From: an uncultured Pelagimonas sp.
GTDB lineage: Bacteria; Pseudomonadota; Alphaproteobacteria; Rhodobacterales; Rhodobacteraceae
Length of the DNA stretch: 64,000 bases
Assembly (NCBI RefSeq): GCF_947498515.1
Contig: NZ_CANMKO010000007.1
Location: forward strand, 237,153-301,152
Direction: 5' to 3'
Shown here: positions 7,836-17,896 of the stretch, piece after piece
How positions within the stretch are numbered: the first letter of the stretch is position 1
How the letters are laid out: every line of letters begins with the position of its first letter
The notes under the pieces: model-generated
The model's input: only the letters and a program-made list of their open reading frames with translations
Told to the model about the DNA's origin: nothing
Database searches by the model: none
Program-made: the position numbers and the translations under genes

Positions 7836-10800
7836 TCAAGGTGTCGAAGTGCGACCAAGTGCTTGTGTCACGAGATCGTGCGGTAGCGGCATGTAGTGGT
7901 TTGTGGCCGTCCAAATCAGCCCGGTTTCAACCTCGTGATCCGGGAAAATTTGGGTCAAAGCAGCGGCATAGGCCCCCATTTGGCGCAGCAAACCTTCGGG
8001 GGTTTCCGCAACGGAACCCGGCACGGTTCGGTTGGATTTGAAGTCAACGGCGATGACTTTTTTGTCACGCACAAGCAGTCGATCAATGATTCCGTGAATG
8101 CGCCCGATGTCGGGAATCTCGGCGGTGATCGGAACCTCGGCCAAGGTGCCGGGCGCGAAAAAGGGGGCGAGTGATGCTGTGTTCAACACGGTCAGCGCTT
8201 CGGTCAGGATGCTGGGCAATACGTCCGAAATACCCGGTGTTTTGTACTCATTGCCCAACTGCTCCAAAAGCTGCTCGCCACGGCGTGGGCGCTGATCTTC
8301 GGGCAGCGGCGCGAGATGCTCCAAAAGGCTATGCAAGATTGATCCACGGGCTTTGGCCAATTCCTCGGTGTCACCACCCGCACCCGCCAGCGCCTTGGCA
8401 CCACCAAGATCAGAGGGGGATCGTGTTTCAGGCGCGGCGTGTGGTTGCGGGGCGGGGTGTTCAAACACGTCAGGCAGCGGCGTCTTGGAAACGGTTGGTT
8501 TGTCCACATGGGTCAAGGTGAGGTGTGACCAATCGGGATTGCCGATTTGACGGCCCGAACCGGTTCCAAATTCGCCAAAGTCATAGTCGACATCAACCGC
8601 GCCCGAGGCCTCCATGCCGCGTTGCACCTGTTTGTACCAAACGTCCTCGCCTTTTCCCAAGTTGCCCGAGGCGGCGACAACAAGCCATTTCTCGGCGCGA
8701 GTCAGGCCGACATAAAGCAAGCGGTCGCGTTCTTGACGTTCCTTTTCCTCGCGCGCGGCGATGGCGTCGCGGTGCCGGGTCGGACGGGTGGCTGCGCTTT
8801 GCTTCCAGAGCGCGCCATGTTCATCGTTCAAAATCGCATCGCGCAGGTCGCGGCGTGGGGCGGCGCAATCGGGCATGATGACAATCGGGGCCTCAAGCCC
8901 CTTGGAGCCATGCACCGTCATCACCCGCAGGGTTTCACCGGCGCTGTCTGGGGCGCGTTTGATTTCGAGATTGTCGCTCTGGGCCCATTGCAAAAACCCG
9001 GTGAGCGAGGGCACAGCGGATTGCTCATAGCTTAGCGCCTGACCCAGCAGGGCGTTGATGCCATCCTCGGCCTCGGGGCCAAGGCGGCCAATCAAACGGC
9101 GACGCCCAAGGTGACGGGTCAGAATGCGATCAATCAGATCATAGGGGCGCAGGAAGTCGGTTTGACCACGAAGATCATCCAGAACGGCCATCGCCTCGGG
9201 GAATTCATCGCGGCGATCCCGCAGGCTTTCCCAAAGGTATTTGTCGCCGCGTCGATGGGCGAGGTCAAAGAGTTGCTGTTCAGAAAAGCCAAACAGGGGC
9301 GAGCGCAAAGCCGTGGCCAATGCGAGATCATCCTCAGGGGTTGAAAGATAATTCAACAGGGCCAGAATATCGCGCACCGCCAGTTCGGACATGACCTTGA
9401 GCCGGTCTGAGCCAGCGATAGGCAGGCCTTCTTGTTTGCAGGCGCGGATGATTTCCTTGAACAACCGCGACCGTCCGCGCACGAGGATCAGGAAATCACC
9501 GGCATGAACGGGGCGGGCTTCATAGTCGCCGCTAAACCCTTTTTCGATGGGAAGGGGCGTTTCCGCTTCGATCGTCGTGCGGATGAAATGGGCGACGCGT
9601 TTGGCAAGAATGACGGTGTGATGGGTGCTGCCGATCCGGTCAAGCGGCTCGAACCATGCGCCATCGGGGTCTTCTTTGACCTCTTGCACCAAGGGCCAAA
9701 GATCGACACGACCGGGCATGCGATCTTTGAAGGCGACGTGTTTTTGATCGGTGGTAAAGCCCGATGAAATCGCCCCGTCAAAGGTATTGTCCGCCAATCG
9801 CAAAATCGGCTCGGCCGAGCGGAAACTGTGTTCAAGTATCATCGAATGAAGCGGCGCGTCGGTGGCAAGCAAGCGGTCCTGAAACTCATCTCGCATCCGG
9901 TCAAACTCGGACGGATCGGCACCCTGAAACGAATAGATCGACTGTTTTTTATCACCGACAACAAAGATGGTACGGCGCACATCGGTGCGGGCCCCTTCGC
10001 CGCTGGTAAATTCTTGGGCTAGGCGTTCAATCACCTGCCATTGCACGGGGCTGGTGTCTTGGGCCTCATCGACAAGGATGTGGTCGATGCCGCCATCTAG
10101 ACGGTAAAGCACCCATGCCGCCACCGCAGGGTCAGAGAGCAAATCGCGCGCGCGGGTGATCAGATCGTCAAAATCGAGCCAACCGCGGCGGGTTTTTTCC
10201 GCCTCATACGCCGGAAGGAAGGCATGGGCGAAGTTGTGCAAGACTATATCGCGCTGGGCGGCGGCGAGGGCGAGGCGTTTGTCGCGCGCGTCTTCCACCC
10301 GGCGCATCAGGTCTTCGAGCTGATCCATATGCGGGAGAAGAGCGCCTTCGCGCACAGGTTTGGTCGGGAAGCTGCCGATTTTTGCGGTGAATGGCTCTTT
10401 GGCACCGGACCCAGTCAACAGGGTCGATTCCAGAATTTGCAGCGCCTCAAGGCCGGGTTCCTTGATCGCAGAAAGCTTGATCGCCGCCCTTTCGTTGTTG
10501 CCGCCGGTCGGCATCAATGTGTCGATCACCGTTCTTAGCAACGGCATCTCGTTTCCGAGAAACACGGAGTCGAGCAGGGTCTGAGGTGTCAGACCATTGG
10601 GCAGGTCATAGGCGGCGCGAATACCATCAGCGGTTCGATGCGTGGCAAAGGCTTCGCGGTGGCGGCAGAGTTCGGCCAGAAGGGTTTCGGTGTCGTCACC
10701 GGAGATGAAGGGAACGATCCCCTGAACCAGATAGGCCTGGTCTCCGTCTGACATGCGGTCAAGGATATCGGCGCGCAGCAATTCGGCGGAGCGATCCTCC

Positions 10801-11240
10801 ATCTCCTTGAATTGCGGGCTAACCCGCGCCTCAAGAGGAAAGCGCCGCAATAGCGATGAGCAAAAAGAGTGAATGGTTTGAATGCGCAACCCACCGGGGG
10901 TTTCAATGGCGCGGGCAAACAGGGTGCGGGCATCGCGTAGGAAGTCTTGGGTCAGGTCAGTTTCGACCCCAAGATCGCCCAACTCGCGCCTCAGATCACC
11001 GTCTTCAAGCATCGCCCAGCCGCCCAATCGCTTGAAAAGACGGTTCTGCATCTCGGTGGCGGCGGCCTTGGTATAGGTCAGGCAAAGGATGTGTTCGGGC
11101 AAGACCCCATCCAGCAAAAGCCGGGCAACCCGGTCGGTCAACACGCGGGTTTTGCCAGAGCCAGCATTGGCAGCAAGCCAGGTGGAGTTGCCGGGGCGGG
11201 CGGCATCAACCTGCCGTTGGGTGGCGAGATCGCGGATCAT
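7836..11240 (-). CDS. addA: Double-strand break repair helicase-nuclease subunit AddA
   Basis: A 1134-residue UvrD/Rep-type helicase fused to a RecB-family nuclease; with AddB it resects double-strand ends and loads RecA, the alphaproteobacterial counterpart of RecBCD. Motifs in order: Q-motif [12 protein letters not shown], Walker [15 protein letters not shown] near residue 24, motif Ia [28 protein letters not shown] (motif II), [14 protein letters not shown] (III), [15 protein letters not shown] (V), [16 protein letters not shown] (VI), and a C-terminal nuclease with GIIDRLLV and IAVDFKSNR. The start at 11240 overlaps the addB stop by 4 bases (ATGA); the longer frame to 11279 lies within addB and is not needed. 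Length is typical. Long antisense frames across it are shadows. Confidence 0.96.
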   Translation of the reverse strand: MIRDLATQRQVDAARPGNSTWLAANAGSGKTRVLTDRVARLLLDGVLPEHILCLTYTKAAATEMQNRLFKRLGGWAMLEDGDLRRELGDLGVETDLTQDFLRDARTLFARAIETPGGLRIQTIHSFCSSLLRRFPLEARVSPQFKEMEDRSAELLRADILDRMSDGDQAYLVQGIVPFISGDDTETLLAELCRHREAFATHRTADGIRAAYDLPNGLTPQTLLDSVFLGNEMPLLRTVIDTLMPTGGNNERAAIKLSAIKEPGLEALQILESTLLTGSGAKEPFTAKIGSFPTKPVREGALLPHMDQLEDLMRRVEDARDKRLALAAAQRDIVLHNFAHAFLPAYEAEKTRRGWLDFDDLITRARDLLSDPAVAAWVLYRLDGGIDHILVDEAQDTSPVQWQVIERLAQEFTSGEGARTDVRRTIFVVGDKKQSIYSFQGADPSEFDRMRDEFQDRLLATDAPLHSMILEHSFRSAEPILRLADNTFDGAISSGFTTDQKHVAFKDRMPGRVDLWPLVQEVKEDPDGAWFEPLDRIGSTHHTVILAKRVAHFIRTTIEAETPLPIEKGFSGDYEARPVHAGDFLILVRGRSRLFKEIIRACKQEGLPIAGSDRLKVMSELAVRDILALLNYLSTPEDDLALATALRSPLFGFSEQQLFDLAHRRGDKYLWESLRDRRDEFPEAMAVLDDLRGQTDFLRPYDLIDRILTRHLGRRRLIGRLGPEAEDGINALLGQALSYEQSAVPSLTGFLQWAQSDNLEIKRAPDSAGETLRVMTVHGSKGLEAPIVIMPDCAAPRRDLRDAILNDEHGALWKQSAATRPTRHRDAIAAREEKERQERDRLLYVGLTRAEKWLVVAASGNLGKGEDVWYKQVQRGMEASGAVDVDYDFGEFGTGSGRQIGNPDWSHLTLTHVDKPTVSKTPLPDVFEHPAPQPHAAPETRSPSDLGGAKALAGAGGDTEELAKARGSILHSLLEHLAPLPEDQRPRRGEQLLEQLGNEYKTPGISDVLPSILTEALTVLNTASLAPFFAPGTLAEVPITAEIPDIGRIHGIIDRLLVRDKKVIAVDFKSNRTVPGSVAETPEGLLRQMGAYAAALTQIFPDHEVETGLIWTATNHYMPLPHDLVTQALGRTSTP

Positions 11241-14161
11241 GTCAGGGTCTCGCTTTCGGCTTGGTCGGTGACATCCCATTCGCCAAAGCGCGACAAGTGG
11301 TCATAATCGGCAATATCCGTGTCTTTCATCAAAGCCCGTCGGGCTGTGAACCCCTTGTCCGGGTCGAGATAGGCGGTGATAAGTTGGGTGAATTCCTCCC
11401 AAACCTTTTCTGGGTCCATATCTTCAAGCGGGGCGGGCACCTCTTTGGGATCACCGGGTTTCAGAGAGATAAACGCCGCCCTTTCAACGAAACGCGGATC
11501 GAGGCCGTCAAACCCGCCTTTGATAAGCATCGCGGCTTCGAGCAGGAGTTGCTTTTCAAAATGCTCTTGCTCCTTTTTGGTCGGGGCAGTGCCGGTTTTG
11601 TAATCGTAGATATGCGCGCCACCGCGAGTATCGATATCGATCCGGTCGGCCGTTCCCTTGAGGGTAAAACCCAAGGCCGGGATGTCCGCTTTGCCGTGCA
11701 CTTCGAACTTGGCAGGGCTGGCGATGGATTGGCGGGCCGTTTCGGATTCGACGAACCAATCGGCGACTTGCGCCATGCGCGATAGCCAAAGTTGGCGGAT
11801 GGTCGGAAAGGGCACCTTGTCGGGATCGCCGATCAGGGCGTTTGCCTTGGTGTTCAGTGCGTCCGGCGTCATCAAGGTCGGGTCGGAGGTCGCGTCTTTG
11901 ACAAAATGCTCCAACACTTCGTGAAGCAGTGTCCCCCGCATCAAGGCATCAGGCGCGCGCATCAGCGGATCAAGGGCACGCAGGCGCAGGCTATGGCGCG
12001 CATAAATCGCATAGGGATCGCGGACCAAACGTTTGATTTCGGTGACCGAAAGCGCGCGAGGCCGGGCTTCGAGCGGCGGGGCGGGTGACGGGCGCGTTGC
12101 GGGAGGGCTCGGCAAAGGCGTTTCGGCGGCTTCGGTAAGTGCTAGCCAATAGGCCCCTCGCATACGCATGGTTTTCAACGCCTCGGGTCCAAAGCGTAGC
12201 GGAAGGCCGGTCATCAGGTTGGTCAAACGGTTGACCCAACGCGACGGCACGGTTTCCGCCTCATCCGATTTGAGTGACCGGGTGAGCCAAACCTCCTGCG
12301 CGGCGGCGGCTTGTTGGAAGTCATGGGCCGACAGGCCAATGCGCCGATCCGGTAGCAACAACCCGGCGTCCGCCCGCATTTTCCGGTTGAGCCAAGGGTC
12401 TGCACCGGGAAGCTCGGGCCAACTGCCTTCGTTGAGACCGGCAAGGATGAGGAGATCAGCCCCCATCACCCGCGCCTCAAGCGTGCCCCAGATTAGGATA
12501 TGGGGGTGGGGCTTGTCGCGGTCGCGCACCTCACCCTTGGCAATGACAGCGCCGAACAGATCGTTGAAATCGCGCGCGTCCATATCGGCCCCGTACCCCG
12601 CCTCGGTGCGCAATTCGTCAATGATCTGAGTGAGCTTGCGTCCGGCATTTTCCTGCCAAAGCGTGCCTGGGCCATCGTCTTCGGATCCACCGGCGATGGC
12701 TTCGGCCATGGTGATGGTATCATCAACCCAGGTGCTCAGAGGCAAAAGCCCGTGTCGTTGTAAGTCACAAAACCGGGTGGCGACCCAGTCGGCCCAAACC
12801 GGTTGCTCCTTGGCCACACCCCAAGCGCGGATCAGGTCAGCGCGGGGAAAAGGCCAGCCCTTTTTGCGAATGTGTAATTCGAGATTGCGGGTGTTTTGCA
12901 GATGTTGACCACGCCCCGCACCCGTATGGGATAGCGGATGTTTGAGCAGGGTTAATAGGATCTCGGCGCTAAGAGGTTGTGAAAATAGCGCCGCAACATG
13001 CCGTAAAAACCGCCCCGGAGGGGTGAGCTGTGCGGGAACGCCGGCGCTGTCGTCGGGCAAAATTCCCCAGCGGTCCAAAGTTGACGTGACCTGCCGCGTT
13101 AACATCCGGTCAGGTGTGATCAAAGCGGCGGTTGTCCCATCTTCTGCGGCCTGTCGCAGACGCAGCGCAATGGCAAGCGCCTCGTCACGTAAGGACGGAG
13201 CGTCAACCATGGTCATTTTGGCGGTGGCGTCACGCAAATCGGGAAGGTCCGGGCCTTCGCTCATCCATTGATGGGTGACGGGGGCAGGGCGCAACGCCAG
13301 AGAAATCAGCCGGTTGCGATCGGGGTCAGGGGCCGGAGTACGATCCCATAGCTCAACATCTTGGGGGGCAAGGTCAAGCTGCTGCATCAGTCGGGAAAAG
13401 CGAAACTGCGGGTGGTCTTCGCCGGACAGAGGTTCATCCAAACGGTCCCAAACCGCTTGCGGCATGTCGAAATCAAAACCGGGCAGGATGACGGCCCCTT
13501 GGGGCAAGGTGGCGACGGCGCGCATGAATTCGGCGGTGGTGCCACGAGAGCCAGTCGACCCGGCAACGATGATCGGGTGTTGGGGGGGGGTGTCCTGCCA
13601 TTGCGCAAGCCGCAATTGCATGGCCAACCGGTTAAAAGCGGGGGAGTCGGGGGTGCCTTCGTCTTGAAAATAATGCTGAACAATTTTCAGAAAACTAAGT
13701 GCGCGTTCCCAATGGCCGGATTGATCGCTGACATCCAGCGCGGCGATGGTTTCGGGGGCAACACCTTCGCCTTGCATCTCTTCCATCAGGCTCGACAGGC
13801 TATCGGCCAGATCAAAAAGCGCACTGCGTGGGGCAAGATCAGGCTGTGAATCCAAGAGTTTGGAGATTAGGCCGGTGAGTTCTAGTCGTCTGCGGAGCGC
13901 AGGTTCGGGCTCAGGCAACTGCGCGCGAATGATTGGGTCCGCGAGGTCGGTTACCATACGAATTTGTGGCAGCAAACTTGCCGGTCCGGTATCGAAAATG
14001 CCGCGCAATCGGCGCGACATGCGTTCGGTGCCGACATAAAGTTCGGTTTGGGCCAGTTCGATTTGAGAGGCAGCGCGGGCCTGAAGACCCGCAACAAGCG
14101 ATTTGGCGAAATCAACACCGGGTGGCAGGGCAAATAAACGAGGGCCAGAACCATTAAACAC
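11237..14161 (-). CDS. addB: Double-strand break repair protein AddB
   Basis: A 974-residue partner of AddA with an inactivated helicase-like core and a C-terminal RecB-type nuclease that cuts the 5' strand. The GTG at 14161 is chosen: it has GAGGAG about 9 bases upstream inside the end of murU, and it gives the expected opening FNGSGPRLFALPPGVDF. No Walker A lysine is seen in this opening, as is usual for the alphaproteobacterial form. The nuclease is visible as GTADRIDIDTRGG and IYDYKTG. The cysteines that hold the iron-sulfur cluster in Bacillus AddB are not present in the last 110 residues. The gene overlaps murU by 8 bases and addA by 4. Tight coupling matches a 1:1 complex. Confidence 0.93.
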   Translation of the reverse strand: MFNGSGPRLFALPPGVDFAKSLVAGLQARAASQIELAQTELYVGTERMSRRLRGIFDTGPASLLPQIRMVTDLADPIIRAQLPEPEPALRRRLELTGLISKLLDSQPDLAPRSALFDLADSLSSLMEEMQGEGVAPETIAALDVSDQSGHWERALSFLKIVQHYFQDEGTPDSPAFNRLAMQLRLAQWQDTPPQHPIIVAGSTGSRGTTAEFMRAVATLPQGAVILPGFDFDMPQAVWDRLDEPLSGEDHPQFRFSRLMQQLDLAPQDVELWDRTPAPDPDRNRLISLALRPAPVTHQWMSEGPDLPDLRDATAKMTMVDAPSLRDEALAIALRLRQAAEDGTTAALITPDRMLTRQVTSTLDRWGILPDDSAGVPAQLTPPGRFLRHVAALFSQPLSAEILLTLLKHPLSHTGAGRGQHLQNTRNLELHIRKKGWPFPRADLIRAWGVAKEQPVWADWVATRFCDLQRHGLLPLSTWVDDTITMAEAIAGGSEDDGPGTLWQENAGRKLTQIIDELRTEAGYGADMDARDFNDLFGAVIAKGEVRDRDKPHPHILIWGTLEARVMGADLLILAGLNEGSWPELPGADPWLNRKMRADAGLLLPDRRIGLSAHDFQQAAAAQEVWLTRSLKSDEAETVPSRWVNRLTNLMTGLPLRFGPEALKTMRMRGAYWLALTEAAETPLPSPPATRPSPAPPLEARPRALSVTEIKRLVRDPYAIYARHSLRLRALDPLMRAPDALMRGTLLHEVLEHFVKDATSDPTLMTPDALNTKANALIGDPDKVPFPTIRQLWLSRMAQVADWFVESETARQSIASPAKFEVHGKADIPALGFTLKGTADRIDIDTRGGAHIYDYKTGTAPTKKEQEHFEKQLLLEAAMLIKGGFDGLDPRFVERAAFISLKPGDPKEVPAPLEDMDPEKVWEEFTQLITAYLDPDKGFTARRALMKDTDIADYDHLSRFGEWDVTDQAESETLT

Positions 14162-14825
14162 GTTGCAACATCTCCTCAGCGAGCTGAATGCCTTCGGGGT
14201 GGCCAACATCACACCATTTTCCGGGGTAGGAAAGGCCGCATAACCGGCCGTGGCTTGCCATTTTGTTCCACAAAAGGTTGAGCGAGAACACCGTATCAGG
14301 AATATCCGTTAGCCCGTCCGTCTTGATGATTTGGGCACCGGTGTAAACGAGGTCACCTTTGCGATGCAGTTGCCCATCATCAGATAGGCGAAAATCGCCG
14401 CCGCCCTTGCGCCCAATCGCGTTTCGCAGCGGTACGCAGAGCAAAAGCGCGTCCATTTTGTCTGGGTTCCAGGCTTGTGTCAGAAGGTCCAAACCATTGG
14501 GGCCGGACCAAACCGCATCCGTGTTCAGAGTGAAAACCGGATCAGGGCCAAGTAGCGGCATGGCGTGTCGCAACCCACCGCCGGTGTCCAAGACGTCGGG
14601 TGTTTCATGTGAGACAATGAGGTCTTTGCCCTTGGCATAGCTTTCGATTTGGTCGGCATGATAATGCGCGTTGACGACACGGGTTGGAATGGACGCGGTT
14701 AGGCCCAATGCGTGATCAAGAAGCGGCTTTCCCGCCACCGGGATAAGCGGCTTGGGGCAGTTTTTGGTCAGTGCGCCCATACGCGTGCCAAATCCGGCGG
14801 CAAAAAGCATTACGGCGTTGGGCAT
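14154..14825 (-). CDS. murU: N-acetylmuramate-1-phosphate uridylyltransferase MurU
   Basis: A 223-residue nucleotidyltransferase. With AmgK it turns recycled N-acetylmuramic acid into UDP-MurNAc, bypassing the fosfomycin-sensitive de novo route. The signature GFGTRMGALTKNCPKPLIPVAG near the N-terminus (LFAAGFGTRMG then KPLIPVAGKPLLDHAL) is the sugar-nucleotide pyrophosphorylase motif. The metal-binding Asp is in FTLNTDAVWSG. The start at 14825 is preferred because the longer frame (to 14939) lies in amgK. It overlaps amgK by 16 bases and addB by 8. Related mannose-1-phosphate guanylyltransferases look similar, but the amgK partner next door supports MurU. Confidence 0.85.
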   Translation of the reverse strand: MPNAVMLFAAGFGTRMGALTKNCPKPLIPVAGKPLLDHALGLTASIPTRVVNAHYHADQIESYAKGKDLIVSHETPDVLDTGGGLRHAMPLLGPDPVFTLNTDAVWSGPNGLDLLTQAWNPDKMDALLLCVPLRNAIGRKGGGDFRLSDDGQLHRKGDLVYTGAQIIKTDGLTDIPDTVFSLNLLWNKMASHGRLCGLSYPGKWCDVGHPEGIQLAEEMLQRV

Positions 14826-15781
14826 AGGGATTTCAACCTTTGTAAGACGTCTGGCGTCGGAGGCGGCAAAGCCTTGTCCAAGATGGATTTGATCGGGGCC
14901 AAAGCGGGATGTTGCAGGTCGGTTTGCAGATGCGCCCAAACCCGCGGGATCAGGTCAACGTAGTGAGGTTTGCCACGGGTCGCCGCCAGCCGGGCAAAAA
15001 CGCCGAGAATACGTAGGTTGCGTTGGGCCCCCAGCACGCTCAGTGATGTGCGAAAACCGGTTTCACCCTGCGATGAATTGGCAAGATAATGATCGATACA
15101 GGCCTTGGCAGTGGCGGGGCGCACATCGCGGCGGGCGTCTTCGATCAGGGAGATCAGATCATAGGCGCGATGGCCAACCAAAGCATCCTGAAAATCGAGA
15201 AGGCCCGCTTTGGCCGCGCCTTTGCGGTCAGGTAGCCAGAGGATATTTTCGGCGTGGTAGTCACGCATAATCATGACGTTACACGGTGCGCCGTGTTTTT
15301 CCAGAATCGGGATAAACGCCGTGATTGCTTGGTCGCGATAGGCTGAACCGTCCGCGCCCGCCCCGGCGGCGTAGCAGTCAAACGCCAAATCCGTCATCTG
15401 AGCTAGCGTTTGCGGCGACGCGATGGGGATGTCGGGCGGGGCCGGATGTTGGTGCAACTCCAACAGCGCATCAACAGCGGTCAGATACAGGATTTTCTCC
15501 ATGTCAGGATCAGAGGCCAGGTTGGCAATTAATCCATCGCCCAAGTCTTCTAGCAACAACAACCCCGGCGCTTGCGCCAAAATCAGAGGGGCACTGAGAC
15601 CCAGACCGGTCAGGTGGCGAGATAGCCGGGCAAAAAGATCTACGTCCCCGTCAGAGTCTTGCATCATAATCGCTGATTTCCCGTTTAGGGATAGGCGTTG
15701 ATATTGGCGGGTGGACGCATCGCCGGCCAAAGGTTTGGCGCTGGCGTGACCCCACCCTGCTTGGTCAAGAAATTTCATCAT
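14810..15781 (-). CDS. amgK: Anomeric N-acetylmuramate/N-acetylglucosamine kinase AmgK
   Basis: A 323-residue APH-fold sugar kinase that phosphorylates the anomeric hydroxyl of MurNAc in peptidoglycan recycling. The catalytic loop is MRDYHAENILWL (HxxxxN, Asp usually before it) and the metal-binding strand is GLLDFQDALVGHRAYDL. An N-terminal GDASTRQYQRL is also typical of the AmgK group. The start at 15781 overlaps the tsaE stop (ATGATG); the next ATG at 15778 is equally possible and changes one residue. It is followed by murU with a 16-base overlap, which is the usual recycling pair. The tsaE-amgK-murU-addB-addA order is familiar from alphaproteobacteria. Confidence 0.87.
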   Translation of the reverse strand: MMKFLDQAGWGHASAKPLAGDASTRQYQRLSLNGKSAIMMQDSDGDVDLFARLSRHLTGLGLSAPLILAQAPGLLLLEDLGDGLIANLASDPDMEKILYLTAVDALLELHQHPAPPDIPIASPQTLAQMTDLAFDCYAAGAGADGSAYRDQAITAFIPILEKHGAPCNVMIMRDYHAENILWLPDRKGAAKAGLLDFQDALVGHRAYDLISLIEDARRDVRPATAKACIDHYLANSSQGETGFRTSLSVLGAQRNLRILGVFARLAATRGKPHYVDLIPRVWAHLQTDLQHPALAPIKSILDKALPPPTPDVLQRLKSLCPTP

Positions 15782-16251
15782 GACATCAATCCGGTCATCA
15801 ATTTGGTCCAACGGGGGGCCGACCACGTGACGGTTAGATCGCGCCGGTCATCTTGATAACTATCTGAAAAAGTTAAGTGAAGGGCGTCTTGCGGGGTGAG
15901 CTCTTCGAGCTTGTCCGGCCACTCCACAAGGCAGATCGCCGTCTCAAACGCGTCGGTGAGACCAAGTTCAACACAGTCATCCGCCGAGCCCAAGCGATAG
16001 AGATCGGTGTGCCAAACCTCGCCGGCGGGGGTGTCGTAGACCTGAACCAAGGTGAAAGTGGGCGAGGGGACGTCCTCGGGCGGGTCTTGCAATGACTGGA
16101 TCAAGCTGCGGGCAAAATGGGTTTTCCCGGCCCCAATTCCGCCCTCTAGCAACAAAACATCGCCGGGGGTCAAGGCGGGTGCCAAGGCGCGCGCCAAATC
16201 GGTTGTAGCGTCGGGCGAAGAAAGGGTGGTTGTGATGCGATGCGTGGTCAT
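15778..16251 (-). CDS. tsaE: tRNA threonylcarbamoyladenosine biosynthesis ATPase TsaE
   Basis: A 157-residue P-loop ATPase that works with TsaB and TsaD to put t6A at position 37 of ANN-decoding tRNAs. Walker A is LEGGIGAGKTHFAR, followed by SPTFTLVQVYD and HTDLYRLGSADDCVELGL, both conserved in the family, and VEWPDKL near the end. The ATG at 16251 gives a normal N-terminus; a GTG at 16272 would add seven residues, and neither has a convincing ribosome site. The partner tsaD is in this window at 32.2 kb in another operon. The gene follows the PAS protein by about 40 bases and overlaps amgK by 4. Confidence 0.93.
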   Translation of the reverse strand: MTTHRITTTLSSPDATTDLARALAPALTPGDVLLLEGGIGAGKTHFARSLIQSLQDPPEDVPSPTFTLVQVYDTPAGEVWHTDLYRLGSADDCVELGLTDAFETAICLVEWPDKLEELTPQDALHLTFSDSYQDDRRDLTVTWSAPRWTKLMTGLMS

Positions 16252-16291
16252 GGCGCGAAGATACCGTGCCACACCCGCGCTGCAAGGGCGA

Positions 16292-17806
16292 TCAGCTGTT
16301 GACGATCTCAGACTGGCTTTCTTTGATCAAAGCACGTTCTTCAATGGTGAATTTGACCATGGTCGCCCCCGCAGCGACGGGCTCAATATGGCATTGAACC
16401 GCTTCACCGGTGGTTAGGGCCAGCTGCGCTGTCCACGCGCTTCGGTCCCGTAGGGTCAACACAAATTCGCGCAGTTCCGACCAAATTGGGCTGGGTTCGC
16501 AGGCGGCTTGCCAGTCTTTGGTCGCGTCAACGATGGTGATTTCGGCAAAGGCGCTGTCGGGGTCACATTTCCACTGTTTTCGATAGGCTGAGTTGCTAAA
16601 GGTCAACACGCCAAGCCGCGAAAACACCGCAACAGAGTCGCTAAAGCAGTCAATCACCGATTGGGTCAATTCAAGTTCTGAGCGGAAACGACGGGTCAAT
16701 GAAATCTCAGCGCTGATGTCTTCGATCAAAAAGGCCACGGCCCCATCTGGATGCGGGCGACCGGTGATTTTGTAGGTTAATCCCGACGGCAAGGTCCAAG
16801 TTTCGCAATACCTGTCCTCTCGTGCGGCAGAGACAACATTGGTTAGCTTTTCTTTCCACGAGGAATAGTTTTTGGGTTCGGGCATCATGCGGTTTTCGCG
16901 CATGTGGTCGAAAAAGCTAAGCAAATTGGGTTTGGAGCTTAAAAAATCCACAGGAAGGTGGGTTAGGTCGACAAGTGCGGGGTTAAACAATACCAAGCGC
17001 CGCTCACGGTCAAATACCGCCAATCCGATGGGCAAATGGGCAAATGTTTTGGTCAGTGTTTGGACAAAATTGCGCTGCGCCATTTCTGCTTCGACAAGAT
17101 TATCGATGCTGCAGGCGAAGTGCATCCAACCAAAATTATAAGGTTGTGAGCTCACTTCGTACCAACGCCGACTACCGTCATCGCACGGCAGGCTAACTCG
17201 GGATGAACGCGGGCTGTTGGTTGTCGGCGGTGCCAGTTCGAACGGGCAATCCCGGCCAACTGTGTTGCCGGTATCTTTGCAGATTTTCGCATAGGCCGGG
17301 TTGTGCCAGATCACTGCTCCCTTTTGATCCATTTCCCAAATCGGATTGGGGGACGTTTCAATCGCGGCCTCAAGACGTTGGTTTCGCGACTCTTTGCGCC
17401 TGAATTCAAAGGCTTGCTCGGGGGACAGCGGTTGGCTTTTTATCTCAAGTCGGACCGAGTCGTTTTGCTGAGTTAGTGTCAGGGTCGTTTCACCGTCAGC
17501 TTCAGTGAAATAAGTTTTTGTCTCATTGGGTAGCGCATCGGGAAGATCAGGAAATTGCTCTGACAAATCCTCTTTTATTTCCGCCCAAGAGACACCGTTC
17601 AGAAACGTCCGATCAAGTATGTCGGCGGCGCTTTCCGTGCTATCGACCACGATGCCATTCCTGAAAAGGATAGCGATTTGCGAGGAAACAGGGCCGTAGG
17701 TGGGGACCGTTTTCGGTTTGAAAACGTACCATGACAGGATCGCAGCACCGGCTAAAACAGCAAGTCCTGCGCCGATCCCGACACCGATGGCCATTATTTC
17801 GTTCAC
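16292..17806 (-). CDS. DivL-like PAS-domain membrane protein without a kinase domain
   Basis: A 504-residue protein with one N-terminal membrane segment (about residues 4-26) and at least three PAS-like modules, recognisable by SPNPIWEMDQKGAVIWHNPAY (split: IWEMDQKGAVIWHNPAY) near 150, PIGLAVFDRERRLVLFNPAL near 255 and SDSVAVFSRLGVLTFSNSAY near 385. After the last one there is only a short tail; no His box, N box or G boxes are present, so it cannot phosphorylate by itself. From memory, the DivL homologue of Rhodobacter capsulatus is a PAS protein lacking the kinase part and acts through the CckA-ChpT-CtrA pathway; this gene fits that description and has a CtrA box upstream. It heads the leftward run to tsaE. 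Identity as DivL is inference. Confidence 0.65.
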   Translation of the reverse strand: MNEIMAIGVGIGAGLAVLAGAAILSWYVFKPKTVPTYGPVSSQIAILFRNGIVVDSTESAADILDRTFLNGVSWAEIKEDLSEQFPDLPDALPNETKTYFTEADGETTLTLTQQNDSVRLEIKSQPLSPEQAFEFRRKESRNQRLEAAIETSPNPIWEMDQKGAVIWHNPAYAKICKDTGNTVGRDCPFELAPPTTNSPRSSRVSLPCDDGSRRWYEVSSQPYNFGWMHFACSIDNLVEAEMAQRNFVQTLTKTFAHLPIGLAVFDRERRLVLFNPALVDLTHLPVDFLSSKPNLLSFFDHMRENRMMPEPKNYSSWKEKLTNVVSAAREDRYCETWTLPSGLTYKITGRPHPDGAVAFLIEDISAEISLTRRFRSELELTQSVIDCFSDSVAVFSRLGVLTFSNSAYRKQWKCDPDSAFAEITIVDATKDWQAACEPSPIWSELREFVLTLRDRSAWTAQLALTTGEAVQCHIEPVAAGATMVKFTIEERALIKESQSEIVNS

Positions 17807-17855
17807 GATCCCCGACCTTTCAACAAATTGGCTCTTCCTAATATATCAATACTGG

Positions 17856-17870
17856 TTAACAGCGAGTTAA
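17856..17870 (-). promoter_or_regulatory. CtrA binding box upstream of the divL-like gene
   Basis: On the minus strand the sequence reads TTAA-CTCGCTG-TTAACC, an exact match to the full CtrA consensus TTAA-N7-TTAACC, with the TTAACC half towards the gene. It lies 50-64 bases before the ATG at 17806, in the 90-base gap after regB. Confidence 0.6.
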
Positions 17871-17896
17871 GGTGTATATCGCAACCTTAGGTAGAG

